The position numbers and the translations under genes are program-made. Shown here in pieces: positions 1 through 8,688 of a DNA stretch of 64,000 nucleotides. The notes under the pieces are model-generated. The model was not told the DNA's origin. It ran no database searches and saw nothing but the letters and a program-made list of their open reading frames with translations. Location of the stretch: positions 930,001 to 994,000 of the forward strand of contig NZ_AP028070.1 of NCBI RefSeq assembly GCF_030297175.1, in the 5' to 3' direction. Each line of letters begins with the position of its first letter. Within the stretch, counting starts at the first letter, position 1. The stretch is from Marinobacter sp. LA51 (GTDB lineage Bacteria > Pseudomonadota > Gammaproteobacteria > Pseudomonadales > Oleiphilaceae).

Positions 1-234
1 CATCGATGTCTTGACTGATCCACTGCGTACGGCGAAACAGGAGCGCAAGGGTGTGCTCTGATCGAAGATGTGCTCACCCCGGTTGTAAATTCGTCCTTGC
101 TGGACAATGTCTTCCAGGCTTTCAAGATCGGTTTCATTGATGGCCAGCGGCAGACACAGGTTGCTAAGACTGCACGTATGGCAGGAGGCTTTCAGAGCGG
201 CAGGGACCTGGCGGAAGGGTAGTGTGTTGGCCAT
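1..234 (-). CDS. fnr: FNR/ANR-family oxygen-responsive regulator, N-terminal part (cut by window edge)
   Basis: The reverse strand is open from an ATG at 234 to the window edge (78 codons, no stop), so the C-terminus lies outside. The N-terminus carries the FNR cysteine cluster: C18, C21 and C27 in a C-x2-C-x5-C arrangement (CHTCSLSNLC), matching C20/C23/C29 of E. coli FNR that ligate the oxygen-labile [4Fe-4S] cluster. The start of the cyclic-nucleotide-fold sensor domain follows, including a conserved SLxAxRSG-like stretch (SCFAVRSGSVK). The protein should be a cytoplasmic dimeric activator/repressor for the shift to anaerobic respiration. The fourth ligand and the DNA-binding helix are not visible. 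An FNR-type box and a promoter lie directly upstream (249-297), suggesting autoregulation. FNR versus ANR naming is a matter of lineage. Confidence 0.92.
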   Translation of the reverse strand, partial: MANTLPFRQVPAALKASCHTCSLSNLCLPLAINETDLESLEDIVQQGRIYNRGEHIFDQSTPLRSCFAVRSGSVKTSM

Positions 235-248
235 GACGATCGTCCAAA

Positions 249-262
249 TTGACCCTGATCAA
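249..262 (-). promoter_or_regulatory. FNR/ANR box
   Basis: The reverse strand reads TTGAT-CAGG-GTCAA, matching the pseudomonad ANR consensus TTGAT-N4-GTCAA and one base from the E. coli FNR palindrome. It lies 14 bases before the fnr start and, relative to the promoter proposed at 269-297, begins about at the transcription start. That position fits repression of fnr by its own product. Confidence 0.75.
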
Positions 263-268
263 TGTCTT

Positions 269-297
269 ACCATAATACGAAAGCGGGGCTTTGCCAA
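269..297 (-). promoter_or_regulatory. Sigma-70 promoter candidate for fnr
   Basis: On the reverse strand TTGGCA (292-297) is separated by 17 bases from TATGGT (269-274). Transcription would begin near 262, inside the FNR box. This is by eye only; an overlapping TATTAT at 14-base spacing is an alternative -10. Confidence 0.45.
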
Positions 298-331
298 TGA
301 GAATGGCAGGCAGGGGCATTGGGACGGGCGA

Positions 332-361
332 GGCATGACAGGCCCTAAGACCTGTCATGCC
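332..361. terminator. Perfect 11-bp hairpin between fabB and fnr
   Basis: Arms GGCATGACAGG (332-342) and CCTGTCATGCC (351-361) are perfect complements around an 8-base loop, starting 8 bases after the fabB stop codon. No T-tract follows on either strand, so it may stabilise the fabB mRNA 3' end or act as a weak or factor-assisted terminator. Confidence 0.45.
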
Positions 362-369
362 AATCAGTA

Positions 370-1578
370 TTACAGTTTCTCAAACACCAATGAGGCGTTG
401 GTGCCGCCAAAGCCAAAGCTGTTGGACATGACGGTGCTGAGCTCGGCGTTTTGCGCCGCCGGGCCGACCAGTGGCATGTTACTGATCTTGTCATCGACAT
501 TGTTCAGGTTGGCAGTGCCGGCAATCAGACCGTTCTGCAGCATTAGCAGTGAATAGATGGCTTCGTGCACGCCCGCTGCGCCGAGGGAATGCCCGGACAG
601 CGATTTGGTCGAGGAAATGGCCGGTACGTCTGCGCCAAAGGTGTCGCGTACCGCGCCCATTTCAGCTACGTCGCCCACTGGCGTACTGGTGCCGTGGGCG
701 TTGATGTACTGAACCTTGCCGCGGATGGTTGCCATGGCCTGCTTCATGCAGCGCTGGGCACCCTCGCCAGAGGGCGCGACCATGTCGTAGCCGTCAGATG
801 TAGCGCCGTAGCCGGTCAATTCGGCAATGATATTGGCGCCGCGCTTTTTGGCGTGCTCCAGCTCTTCCAAAACAACCATGCCACCGCCCCCGGCGATAAC
901 AAAGCCGTCACGGCCGCTGTCGAACGGGCGCGAGGCCGTTGCTGGCGCATCGTTGTACTTGGTGGACAGAGCACCCATGGCGTCGAACATCATGGTCAGG
1001 CTCCAGTCCTCTTCTTCACCGCCACCGGCGAAAACGATGTCCTGCTTGCCCGCCTGAATCTGCTCCATGGCGTGGCCGATGCAGTGAGCGCTGGTGGCGC
1101 AGGCAGACGACATGGAGTAGTTCACGCCCCGAATCTTGTAAGCGGTGGCCAGACACGCGGATACCGTGCTGGTCATGATCCGCGGCACCATGTAAGGCCC
1201 AATACGCTTGACGCCTTTTTCCCGCATGATGTCGGTCGCTTCGACCTGACTGGAGCAGGACGCACCACCGGAACCGGCAATCAGGCCGGTGCGGTCATTG
1301 GAAATCAGGTCTTCGGTCAGACCGGCCTGGGCGATCGCCTGTTCCATGGACAAATAGCTGTACATGGCCGAGGGCCCCATGAAACGTCGCATCTTGCGAT
1401 CGATCACCGAGGTGTCCACGTCTGGCGAGCCTGAAACCTGGCTGCGGAAGCCCTTTTCTTTATAGGTTTCATTGAAGCGGATGCCGGATTTGCCGTGTTT
1501 CAGGCTGTCCAGCACTTCATCCAGCGAATTTCCGAGGCAGGACACAATGCCCATGCCGGTGACGACAACGCGTCTCAT
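370..1578 (-). CDS. fabB: 3-oxoacyl-ACP synthase I (FabB-type)
   Basis: This 402-residue protein has the size and sequence of FabB (E. coli 406). It elongates fatty acids by decarboxylative condensation of malonyl-ACP with acyl-ACP, and FabB enzymes are needed for the unsaturated branch. The catalytic triad is visible: C160 in SSACATS, H295 in NAHGTSTP and H330 in [11 protein letters not shown], with K325 in STKSLSGH. The C-terminal glycine-rich [11 protein letters not shown] motif is intact. A strong Shine-Dalgarno AGGAGG precedes the ATG. In many gammaproteobacteria fabA lies just upstream; here the upstream neighbour is the divergent Mpo1-like gene, so fabA is not adjacent. Confidence 0.93.
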   Translation of the reverse strand: MRRVVVTGMGIVSCLGNSLDEVLDSLKHGKSGIRFNETYKEKGFRSQVSGSPDVDTSVIDRKMRRFMGPSAMYSYLSMEQAIAQAGLTEDLISNDRTGLIAGSGGASCSSQVEATDIMREKGVKRIGPYMVPRIMTSTVSACLATAYKIRGVNYSMSSACATSAHCIGHAMEQIQAGKQDIVFAGGGEEEDWSLTMMFDAMGALSTKYNDAPATASRPFDSGRDGFVIAGGGGMVVLEELEHAKKRGANIIAELTGYGATSDGYDMVAPSGEGAQRCMKQAMATIRGKVQYINAHGTSTPVGDVAEMGAVRDTFGADVPAISSTKSLSGHSLGAAGVHEAIYSLLMLQNGLIAGTANLNNVDDKISNMPLVGPAAQNAELSTVMSNSFGFGGTNASLVFEKL

Positions 1579-1796
1579 ACATTCCTCCTGTGCGACTCGC
1601 CCGGGTGGGGCGACGTCATGCGATCAATGCTGTTGTCCCCCAGTGTAGGCCCTTTGCCAGGCCCGGGATATTTGACCTTGGTAAGGGGCAGGAGGCTGGT
1701 CTGGTAGATCGCAGGATAGCCGTTACGTACAAGGTTGAAGCCCGGGCCCCTGTTACAGTGGCGGTTATTAACGACAACAACAGCGGAGATCTGCTT

Positions 1797-2330
1797 ATGC
1801 GTACACTGGCGCAGTTCCTGGGTGATTATGGCGACAGCCACCAGAACAATTTCAACCAATGGGTCCACATCGTGTGTGTGCCCGCCATCGTGTTCTCTAC
1901 CCTCGGCCTACTCTGGCTGATTCCTATCGGTAGCTGGCTAGGCCTGACCGGCACAACGGGCGAATGGGTGAATGGCGCGACCCTGCTGGCCGCGATCTCC
2001 GGCCTGGTCTACCTGCGCCTGTCGGTCGGAGTGTTTGTGTTGATGGCCGGCTGGTTCGCGGTCTCGGCCTTAATCATCCAGGGTGTCATCGCCGCCGGGT
2101 GGTCACTGTTCTGGACCAGCCTCGTGGTATGGATCGCGGCCTGGGCCCTGCAGGTCTATGGCCACAAGATCGAAGGCAAAAAACCATCGTTTGTGGAAGA
2201 CCTGGTGTTCCTGCTGATCGGGCCAATCTTTGTCAGTATCGAGTTTGCATCCAAGCTTGGTTTGCCTGTGCCCCATGCCCAGCGCAGCCACGGCAAAGAC
2301 CACGCTGAGGGACAGATTCCGGGTCACTGA
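1797..2330 (+). CDS. Mpo1-like (DUF962) integral membrane protein
   Basis: The 177-residue protein resembles the Mpo1/YGL010w (DUF962) family. The N-terminus has the family's conserved His/Asn pattern (H15-Q-N-N-x-N20, then H24 in NQWVHIVCVP), followed by four hydrophobic segments and another conserved His late in the protein (GHKIEGKKPS). Yeast Mpo1 is an iron-dependent dioxygenase that shortens 2-hydroxy fatty acids; whether bacterial members do the same is unproven. The ATG at 1797 is chosen over an in-frame upstream extension because GGAGAT lies at proper distance and homology starts there. It is divergent from fabB; a role in fatty-acid metabolism would fit but is only contextual. Confidence 0.8.
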   Translation: MRTLAQFLGDYGDSHQNNFNQWVHIVCVPAIVFSTLGLLWLIPIGSWLGLTGTTGEWVNGATLLAAISGLVYLRLSVGVFVLMAGWFAVSALIIQGVIAAGWSLFWTSLVVWIAAWALQVYGHKIEGKKPSFVEDLVFLLIGPIFVSIEFASKLGLPVPHAQRSHGKDHAEGQIPGH

Positions 2331-2451
2331 GTGATTTAATTTCCCGCGCCGTTTTCCCGGATGGCACGTAGGGCGGTCGCACGAGGGCTGGAGAAACGGC
2401 TGTCCTGAGGTATGCTTTGGGCATCCCAACCAACAGATAACCGGCCCGGAT

Positions 2452-3222
2452 ATGCACCATTCGCCGCGTGGCACCTTGTTCCTCTGGCCCGATCACTGGC
2501 AGGTGATCGGGCACCTGATACCGAACCGACCTCATCGGCACATCAGTGCGTCGTGGCTGGTCGGCCTCGACGGCCCCTTCCGATTGCAGGTTGCTGGTCA
2601 CTGGCGCACGACCTCGGCTGCGCTGGTGGCGCCGGACGTTGAACAATCCCTTGATCCCGGTGATACCCGGATGTGGTGTGCTCAGCTCGATCCGGACAGT
2701 GATTTCTGGCGGGCACTTCAGCACCGGCTGGGGGATCAGTCCTCGGTGGATATTTCGGTAACCCGGGCCAGCCTGCACGGCGCGGGACCCGGTGATTGCC
2801 AAGCAGCCTTGCAGGCTCTGTCGAGCGCAGTAAAGCAATTGGGTGGCCCGCCGGAGCCTATGGACAGGAGAGTGCGGAAGATCTGTGACGAGCTCCGTAG
2901 CCAGTTGCCGGACAAGGTGGATGTCGCCCTGTTGGCGCAGGCAGTGGGGTTGTCGTCGTCGCGGCTGAGTCATTTGTTCCGGCAGCAAACCGGCGTGACC
3001 TTGCGGCGCTTTTTGCTGCACCTGAAAATGAACCAGGTTTTGGCCCAATGGGAGCGGGGCAAGTCGATGTCCCAGTTGGCGATGGATGCAGGCTTCTACG
3101 ACCAGCCCCATTTTGTCCGCACGGCCCGGGGCATGTTCGATGCCATGCCCTCGGAATACGTGACCACCGGTGCGTTCACCGTTTGCCGCTGCGGCCCTTC
3201 TTCTTCCCCTTCTCGTTCGTAG
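2452..3222 (+). CDS. AraC-family transcriptional regulator
   Basis: This 256-residue protein has a variable N-terminal half and an AraC/XylS DNA-binding domain from about 138 to 240. The first helix-turn-helix (about 157-182, with LLAQAVGLSSSRLSHLFR) and the second (about 205-236, with MDAGFYDQPHFVRTARGMFD) are both complete. No ligand-binding cupin motif is obvious in the N-terminus, so the effector is unknown. Its last 47 bases overlap the 3' end of the convergent ylqF gene, and the C-terminal tail (Ser/Pro/Cys-rich) is encoded only in that overlap, suggesting stop-codon drift. The start has no strong Shine-Dalgarno. Confidence 0.85.
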   Translation: MHHSPRGTLFLWPDHWQVIGHLIPNRPHRHISASWLVGLDGPFRLQVAGHWRTTSAALVAPDVEQSLDPGDTRMWCAQLDPDSDFWRALQHRLGDQSSVDISVTRASLHGAGPGDCQAALQALSSAVKQLGGPPEPMDRRVRKICDELRSQLPDKVDVALLAQAVGLSSSRLSHLFRQQTGVTLRRFLLHLKMNQVLAQWERGKSMSQLAMDAGFYDQPHFVRTARGMFDAMPSEYVTTGAFTVCRCGPSSSPSRS

Positions 3223-4108
3223 CTTCCTGTTCGGCCTTTTCGGCGGCGACCCGGGCCGCCTCCTCGGCTTCTCGCTCGACCATAGCCGGGGTCTCCAGTG
3301 ACACCCGTCCAAGGGTGCCGGCCCGGAATTCATTTAACAGAACCTCTGACACCTTGTGCAGGTCTGGTACGCCGCCGCGACCAAAGAACCGGCGTTTGGC
3401 GGCAATGCCATCCATGACCGCCAGGCCATCGACTGGCAGTTCGTCAAAACCGTAGCGGTTTTTTATCAGTTCCGGGTAGGCCTGGCGGAGAAAATCCGCC
3501 TCGAACAGCGCGACATCTTCAAAATCCAGCACCGAGCTGCGAATGGCCCCGGTCACTGCCAGGCGATAACCACAGGCCTCCGGCGACAGCTTGGGCCAGA
3601 GGAAGCCGGGGGTGTCGTAGAGCAGGATGTTGTCCGGCAGCTTGATGGCCTGCTGCGCCCGGGTCACCGCTGGCTCGTTGCCGGTCTTGGCCGCGGGCCG
3701 GCCTGCCAAGGTATTGATGATGGTGGACTTACCCACGTTCGGGATGCCCAGGATCATCACCCGCAGGGCGCTTTTCTGACGGTCGTGGTCGGGCGTCATC
3801 TCCTGGGCGAGCTTGAGAATGCCCAGGGCTTCGTTGCGCTGGTTGTGGGTCAGGGTGATGGTGCGCACCCCCCGTTCCTTTTCAAGCCAGTTTTGCCACT
3901 GCTGGGTGATCTCCGGATCGGCCAGGTCTCGTTTGTTCAGCACCTTGATGAGTGGTTTGTCGCCACGCAGGGAAGGTACCAGCGGATTTTCACTGCTGAA
4001 CGGGATGCGCGCATCCAGCACCTCAATGATGAGGTCCATCTGCGGCATGACCTGCTTGATCTCCTTGCGGGCCTTGTGCATGTGCCCTGGAAACCAGTTA
4101 ATAGCCAT
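3176..4108 (-). CDS. rbgA: Ribosome biogenesis GTPase YlqF/RbgA
   Basis: This 310-residue circularly permuted GTPase carries motifs in the order G4 (NKRD, 58-61), G1/Walker A (GIPNVGKS, 121-128), G3 (DTPG, 165-168), as expected for the YlqF/RbgA/YawG family. In Bacillus RbgA drives late assembly of the 50S subunit; the proteobacterial relatives are presumed to act on ribosomes too. The C-terminus ends in a Glu/Lys-rich, then strongly basic tail (KKKGRSGKR) likely to touch rRNA. GGAG lies 8 bases before the ATG. It converges on and overlaps the AraC gene by 47 bases. Confidence 0.9.
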   Translation of the reverse strand: MAINWFPGHMHKARKEIKQVMPQMDLIIEVLDARIPFSSENPLVPSLRGDKPLIKVLNKRDLADPEITQQWQNWLEKERGVRTITLTHNQRNEALGILKLAQEMTPDHDRQKSALRVMILGIPNVGKSTIINTLAGRPAAKTGNEPAVTRAQQAIKLPDNILLYDTPGFLWPKLSPEACGYRLAVTGAIRSSVLDFEDVALFEADFLRQAYPELIKNRYGFDELPVDGLAVMDGIAAKRRFFGRGGVPDLHKVSEVLLNEFRAGTLGRVSLETPAMVEREAEEAARVAAEKAEQEATNEKGKKKGRSGKR

Positions 4109-4349
4109 CTCATATACTCCGGAGGTCGTTGGTCGGCGCCATTATGAAGGGGAATGACCAAATTTTCACATTTGTTTCGGCCCGCGCGTGTGGCGGGCTG
4201 AGCGCTAACAGGCCGGGAAATATGTACAAAAAGAAGGGATATCGGGGTGAAAATCGGCGTCGTGATGTTTTAGGGTGTACAACCTGAACAACACAACTGG
4301 CATGAATCGGTGGTTTTAAATTGTGGCCACCCCGATAACGGAGAACTCT

Positions 4350-4802
4350 ATGAAGCTCGCAAAGATGTTTGGTACCGCTGTTGTTGCACTGAGCCTGTCC
4401 TCGCCTGCGGTTGCACAGCAAGCCGCCGGTGGTCAGCCGGATCAGGTGGATCAGCTGGCGCAGATGGTTGGCCTGTCCGATGATCAGCAAACCGAGATCC
4501 GCGGCATCATCGATGACAAGCAGGACAAGATTGACGAACTGCGCCAGGAAGCCCGCGCTCTGCAGCAGCAGATGCAGTCAGAGATCAAGGCGGAGTACGA
4601 CGAGGACTCAATCCGTGACAACGCCGAAGAGCTTGGTGATGTAACCGGAGAAATCGCAGCCCTGTCCACCTTGATGCAGGCGAAAGTGGACAGTGTGTTC
4701 ACCGAAGAACAGCGCGACACTCTGGACAAAAAGATGAAGCAGATGCAGCAGCAGCGTCAGCAACAGCAGCAGATGATGCAGCAGCAGATGCAGGGTCAGT
4801 AA
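4350..4802 (+). CDS. Spy/CpxP-like periplasmic protein
   Basis: The 150-residue product has a clear signal peptide (M1 to about A22, cleavage AVA-QQ) and a helical mature part with two LTxxQ-like motifs, LSDDQ (42-46) and FTEEQ (117-121), typical of the Spy/CpxP/zinc-resistance group of periplasmic chaperones and stress sensors. The C-terminal 25 residues are an almost pure Gln/Met tract, unusual and possibly metal-binding or disordered. The ATG at 4350 is preferred to an upstream alternative because it begins the signal peptide and follows GGAGAA. It is monocistronic, closed by a strong terminator at 4832-4859. Exact function is unknown. Confidence 0.78.
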   Translation: MKLAKMFGTAVVALSLSSPAVAQQAAGGQPDQVDQLAQMVGLSDDQQTEIRGIIDDKQDKIDELRQEARALQQQMQSEIKAEYDEDSIRDNAEELGDVTGEIAALSTLMQAKVDSVFTEEQRDTLDKKMKQMQQQRQQQQQMMQQQMQGQ

Positions 4803-4831
4803 ACCGATCGGGTTACGCTGAACAGAGAAAA

Positions 4832-4859
4832 GGCCGCATCCCCGGATGCGGCCTTTTTT
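4832..4859 (+). terminator. Rho-independent terminator
   Basis: Perfect 10-bp arms GGCCGCATCC / GGATGCGGCC with a 2-base loop, followed by six T. An A-run at 4828-4831 lets it work weakly for the convergent RND gene on the other strand. Confidence 0.9.
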
Positions 4860-4865
4860 GTGCCT

Positions 4866-7361
4866 TTATTCGATCGCGCCCGGACCGAAGGGACGGATTA
4901 GAATGATCAGTCGCGGAAGCAGGGTCAATGCGCCCAGTAACGCCATGAACATGGCGAAGCCGGTGAACAGCCCAAAGTAGATGGTCGGGATAAAGTTGGA
5001 CAGCACCAGGATCGAGAATCCGGCGACGATGGTTAGCGAGGTGTAGAACATGGCACGGCCGATACTGCGGTGGCAGCGATGCATGGTGGCGAGGTAGTCC
5101 CGGTCCTTGGCGAACTCGGTCTTGAACCGGTGGATGTAGTGGATGGTGTCGTCCACAGCGATGCCAACGGTAATGGCCGCAATGGTGATGGTCATCATGT
5201 CCAGCGGAATTCCGAGCCAGCCCATCAGGCCCAATACCGAGCCGGCGGCAATCAGGTTGGGGGCAATGCCGATCAGGGCCAGCTTGAGCGAGCGGAACAG
5301 CAGCAGGAACATGATGGTGATTACCACGAACACCGCCCCGATGGTCTTGATCTGGGAATCGAACAGACTCTGCAGCATGTTGTTGTACATGACGGTCATG
5401 CCGGCAAACAGCACCTGATCCTCTTCGTAGCCGAGTTCCGTTGTCAGGTGAGTTCGAATGCGATCCAGCAGGGCCTGTCGGCGCAGCTCTGGCATGGTTT
5501 CCAGGATCCGGATGCTGAACCGGGCCTGATCGTGCTCTTCTGAAATGTAGGGTGTCAGCAGGGTGTCCTGTAGATCGTCCGGTACTGCCGCCGGCACAAA
5601 GGCCAGCTCCAGCGCATCCAGCGGCTCGCCCTGATTGATCTGGGCCAGAATATCGAGGGTGGTGGTGATCGACAGTACCTTGCCAGTTTCCGGCAGGCTA
5701 TCGAGGTAATCGTGCACCTGCTCCAGACGCTGCATTTTCTGGTAGGTGTACCAGGTATCCCGATATTCCTCGCCGTCGCCACAATCCTCAACAAAAGGAT
5801 CGCAACTGCTGGCAAACGGGTCGCTGTCGGCGCTGGCGCTCTCTGGCGCCGGGTCGTCGGTAATCACGATGTCCAGGGGCGTGGTGCCACCCAGGCGGTC
5901 GTCAATGGTGATCATGCCCTGATGGATTTCGGTCGACGGCTTGAAGTAGTCAATGAAACTGTTTTCCACCGTCAGCCTGCTGACTCCGATGGCACACAGC
6001 ACGGCGATGACCGCCGAGCCCACTAGCACGCTCTTGCCAAACCGCTCGGTGAAGCGGGCAAAGATATCGGTAAACGGCACCCGGTCAGAGGTGACGGTCC
6101 AGTCCGCCTTGGGTGGCAGTAGCCGCAGCAATACCGGAAAGATCAGGAAGGTGATCAGGAAGGCAACGGTCAGGCCCAGGGTCATCATCCAGCCGAAGTC
6201 GATCACCGGGCGGATGCCGCTGAAAGTCAGCGAGCCAAAGGCGACAATGGTGGTGATGGCCATGTAGAAGCAGGGTTTGAACATCGCCGTCAGGGTCTGC
6301 CGCAGAACCTCCCTGGGATCGGCCTCGGTGTCGTCATGCTGGAATTCCCGGTACCGCACCATCAGGTGGATGGTCAGGGACAGGGTCATGATCAGTAGCA
6401 GTGCAATAAAATTGGCGGAAATCACGGTAACTGGCCACTGGGCCCAGCCCAGGAAACCGATCATCAGCCACACGGTAAAGCCACAGCACAGCAGTGGCAC
6501 CAGCACCCAGCGCCACTGGCGGAAAATGATAACCAGGGTTAGCACCAGAAACGCCAGCACCCCCAGCCCGAAGGTGGACAGGTCATTCTTGATGAAGCGA
6601 ATCATGTCCGACACGATCATGGGCACGCCGCCAAGATGGATCTCGGCGCCGTCACGGTAGCTGTCGAGGATGGTTCGCACGCGCCCAATGGTGGCGTCGC
6701 GCTCCGCACCCTGGGTTTCAGTGAAGCCGATGAAGGCTTGCTGGGCCGCTTCGAGTTGCTCCTGCTCGGCAGCTGAGGCATTGCCTGCCTCCACCTTGTC
6801 ACGCAGCTGGTTCCGCTCCCGCAGCAGTTCAAAATACCGCTCCGGGGTCGGCAAGTTGACCTGAATGGCGGTGGTCCGCGCATCTTCGCTGATTAGCAGG
6901 TTGGGGTAGAGCGGGTTGTCCAGCAGGGCCGCGCGGACGGTGTCTGGTGGAACCATGTCCTCGTCTACGGTCTTGATTTCGGCGTCGACGGTGTCCAGAG
7001 TCAGCTCGGGGCTGTGCAGGAGGGGGACGTTCAGGATGCTGTTGGTGGAGCCCACTGCGGGCAGGGCCTGCAGTTCGTCGCGCAGGGCCCGAAGCCGCCC
7101 CAGCCCGTCCTCGGAAAAAAGTTCACTCTCGGGAGTGTAGGTGACGATAAGGAAATCGTCGGAGGTAGTGAAGCGACGGTTGACCTTGCGGTACTGCTCC
7201 AGTGACCGATCGTTCTCCAACACCAGGGACTCGGCCGAGGCGTCCAGCCGGAACTGGCCGAATTTGACGGCAGCCACGGCCAGCAGAAGAGCAAAAATAC
7301 CCAGAACTACCAGGGGACGAGCAAGGATCAGGCGATCGTACAGGGTACCGAACCGGTTCAT
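4866..7361 (-). CDS. RND superfamily (MMPL/SSD-type) exporter
   Basis: This 831-residue inner-membrane protein has the duplicated RND plan: one N-terminal transmembrane helix, a large periplasmic domain, five clustered helices, then the same again. The last helix bundle carries GITVGIAVDDTIHY-type residues (AVDDTIHYIHRF), the sterol-sensing/MMPL-like signature with acidic residues in the proton-relay region. Members of this COG1033 group are predicted exporters of hydrophobic compounds, lipids or hopanoids. No periplasmic adaptor or outer-membrane factor gene is adjacent, so it probably works alone. The second periplasmic loop contains an Asp/Ser/Cys-rich insert with closely spaced cysteines (about residues 515-530). 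Substrate is unknown. Confidence 0.85.
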   Translation of the reverse strand: MNRFGTLYDRLILARPLVVLGIFALLLAVAAVKFGQFRLDASAESLVLENDRSLEQYRKVNRRFTTSDDFLIVTYTPESELFSEDGLGRLRALRDELQALPAVGSTNSILNVPLLHSPELTLDTVDAEIKTVDEDMVPPDTVRAALLDNPLYPNLLISEDARTTAIQVNLPTPERYFELLRERNQLRDKVEAGNASAAEQEQLEAAQQAFIGFTETQGAERDATIGRVRTILDSYRDGAEIHLGGVPMIVSDMIRFIKNDLSTFGLGVLAFLVLTLVIIFRQWRWVLVPLLCCGFTVWLMIGFLGWAQWPVTVISANFIALLLIMTLSLTIHLMVRYREFQHDDTEADPREVLRQTLTAMFKPCFYMAITTIVAFGSLTFSGIRPVIDFGWMMTLGLTVAFLITFLIFPVLLRLLPPKADWTVTSDRVPFTDIFARFTERFGKSVLVGSAVIAVLCAIGVSRLTVENSFIDYFKPSTEIHQGMITIDDRLGGTTPLDIVITDDPAPESASADSDPFASSCDPFVEDCGDGEEYRDTWYTYQKMQRLEQVHDYLDSLPETGKVLSITTTLDILAQINQGEPLDALELAFVPAAVPDDLQDTLLTPYISEEHDQARFSIRILETMPELRRQALLDRIRTHLTTELGYEEDQVLFAGMTVMYNNMLQSLFDSQIKTIGAVFVVITIMFLLLFRSLKLALIGIAPNLIAAGSVLGLMGWLGIPLDMMTITIAAITVGIAVDDTIHYIHRFKTEFAKDRDYLATMHRCHRSIGRAMFYTSLTIVAGFSILVLSNFIPTIYFGLFTGFAMFMALLGALTLLPRLIILIRPFGPGAIE

Positions 7362-7460
7362 GAAGCAACTACTCAGCTGAAAACGAGTGCAGAGTGTGCC
7401 ACAAAGTGCCGCGAACTGTGACCTTTGGCCGGGCTTTGTTTGGCGCCTGGCGGCGCCGGA

Positions 7461-8510
7461 TCAGTCGACCGCTTTAACCGGAATCTGCATGGCGTTGTCG
7501 ACTTGCGGAACCTCTGGCACGGCAAGGCCCAGGTTGTTCTGATCAAAGACCTTATCGGCTCGATAGCTTGAGCGCACCATCGGGCCTGAGGGCACTTCCA
7601 TAAAGCCTTTTTCCAGGCCCAGTTCCCGGTATCGGTTGAACTCTTCCGGCGTAACGTAGCGTTCTACTGGAAGGTGGTTCGGTGTCGGGCGCAGGTACTG
7701 GCCGAGAGTCAGGATATCCACCCCGATAGCGCGGAGGTCGTCCATGGTTTTCAGGATTTCCTCTTCGGTTTCACCCAGGCCCAGCATCAGGCTGGTCTTG
7801 GTGAGCACGCCGGGGCGATGTTTCTTGGCGTGAGCCAAAACGCTGAGGGTTTTTTCGTAGCCGGCACGGGGGTCACGTACCCGGCTGGTCAGGCGTTCTA
7901 CGGTTTCGACGTTCTGGGCGAATACGTCCAGACCGGAGTCCACCACCTTTTCTACGTGGGGCATCACCGCGTCGAAATCCGGGGTCAGTGCTTCAACGGC
8001 CACCTGTGGAGTCCGCTGCTTGATGGCCGACACGCAGGCCGCGTAATGGGCGGCACCGCCGTCGTCGAGATCGTCCCGGTCGACCGAGGTCAAAACAATG
8101 TAGCGCAGCCCCATCAGCTCCACCGATTTGGCGGTGTTGTCCGGCTCGTCGTGATCAAGCCAGCCCTTGGGGTTACCCGTGTCCACTGCACAGAACTTGC
8201 ACGCCCGGGTACAGACCGAACCCATCACCATGATGGTGGCGGTACCGGCTGCCCAGCATTCGCCAATGTTCGGACAGTGGGATTCCTGGCACACCGTGCT
8301 CAAACGGTGATCGCTGACGTTTTTGCGAACGGCCTCGTAACGCTCACCACCGGGCATCTTGGCCCGCAGCCACTTGGGCTTGCGCTCTACCGGTTTGGAT
8401 TCCGAGGTCTCGCCCGAGCTGCGTTTGATGCCATCCTTGATGGCGGAAAAGCCGTGCTCGTTACGGAATTTGGAACCACTGGTAATGCGGGGTTTTGCGC
8501 TGTCGCTCAT
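7461..8510 (-). CDS. lipA: Lipoyl synthase
   Basis: This 349-residue radical-SAM enzyme inserts two sulfurs into octanoyl groups on lipoyl domains. Both cluster motifs are intact: the auxiliary C74-x4-C79-x5-C85 and the radical-SAM C100-x3-C104-x2-C107 ([11 protein letters not shown]). The C-terminal RSSYRAD serine motif, the unusual serine ligand of the auxiliary cluster, is present. The ATG at 8510 is chosen over an upstream in-frame start, as homologues begin at MSD and the extension is atypical. lipB is not adjacent here. Confidence 0.95.
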   Translation of the reverse strand: MSDSAKPRITSGSKFRNEHGFSAIKDGIKRSSGETSESKPVERKPKWLRAKMPGGERYEAVRKNVSDHRLSTVCQESHCPNIGECWAAGTATIMVMGSVCTRACKFCAVDTGNPKGWLDHDEPDNTAKSVELMGLRYIVLTSVDRDDLDDGGAAHYAACVSAIKQRTPQVAVEALTPDFDAVMPHVEKVVDSGLDVFAQNVETVERLTSRVRDPRAGYEKTLSVLAHAKKHRPGVLTKTSLMLGLGETEEEILKTMDDLRAIGVDILTLGQYLRPTPNHLPVERYVTPEEFNRYRELGLEKGFMEVPSGPMVRSSYRADKVFDQNNLGLAVPEVPQVDNAMQIPVKAVD

Positions 8511-8641
8511 AGCAACGGGACTCTCGTTTGGGCATGCATTAAGGCACATGCAATGGGGCATTCAGGCAGAAAAATTGGTCAGCCTTTAAGGGTAATGGCA
8601 GGCGGGGCCAGTTACAAGGCAGGTAGGGGCAATCACGGGGT

Positions 8642-8671
8642 TACCGGGCACGACATTGGTCGTACCCGGTA
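8642..8671 (-). terminator. Terminator-like hairpin after metY
   Basis: Arms of 13 bases (8642-8654 and 8659-8671) pair with a single mismatch around a 4-base loop, 17 bases beyond the metY stop. No T-run follows, so strength is uncertain. Confidence 0.5.
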
Positions 8672-8688
8672 GAGAAGGCGCCGTTTGA

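Noticed and set aside
565..1434. Long open frame antisense to fabB
   Set aside because: It mirrors the GC-rich third positions of fabB, and the encoded sequence is His/Gly/Arg-rich with no recognisable domain.
2233..3333. 366-codon frame antisense to the AraC gene
   Set aside because: Arg/Pro/Gln-rich shadow sequence; the forward frame has clear AraC helix-turn-helix motifs.
7674..8672. 332-codon forward frame over lipA
   Set aside because: Antisense to lipA, whose six cluster cysteines are intact.
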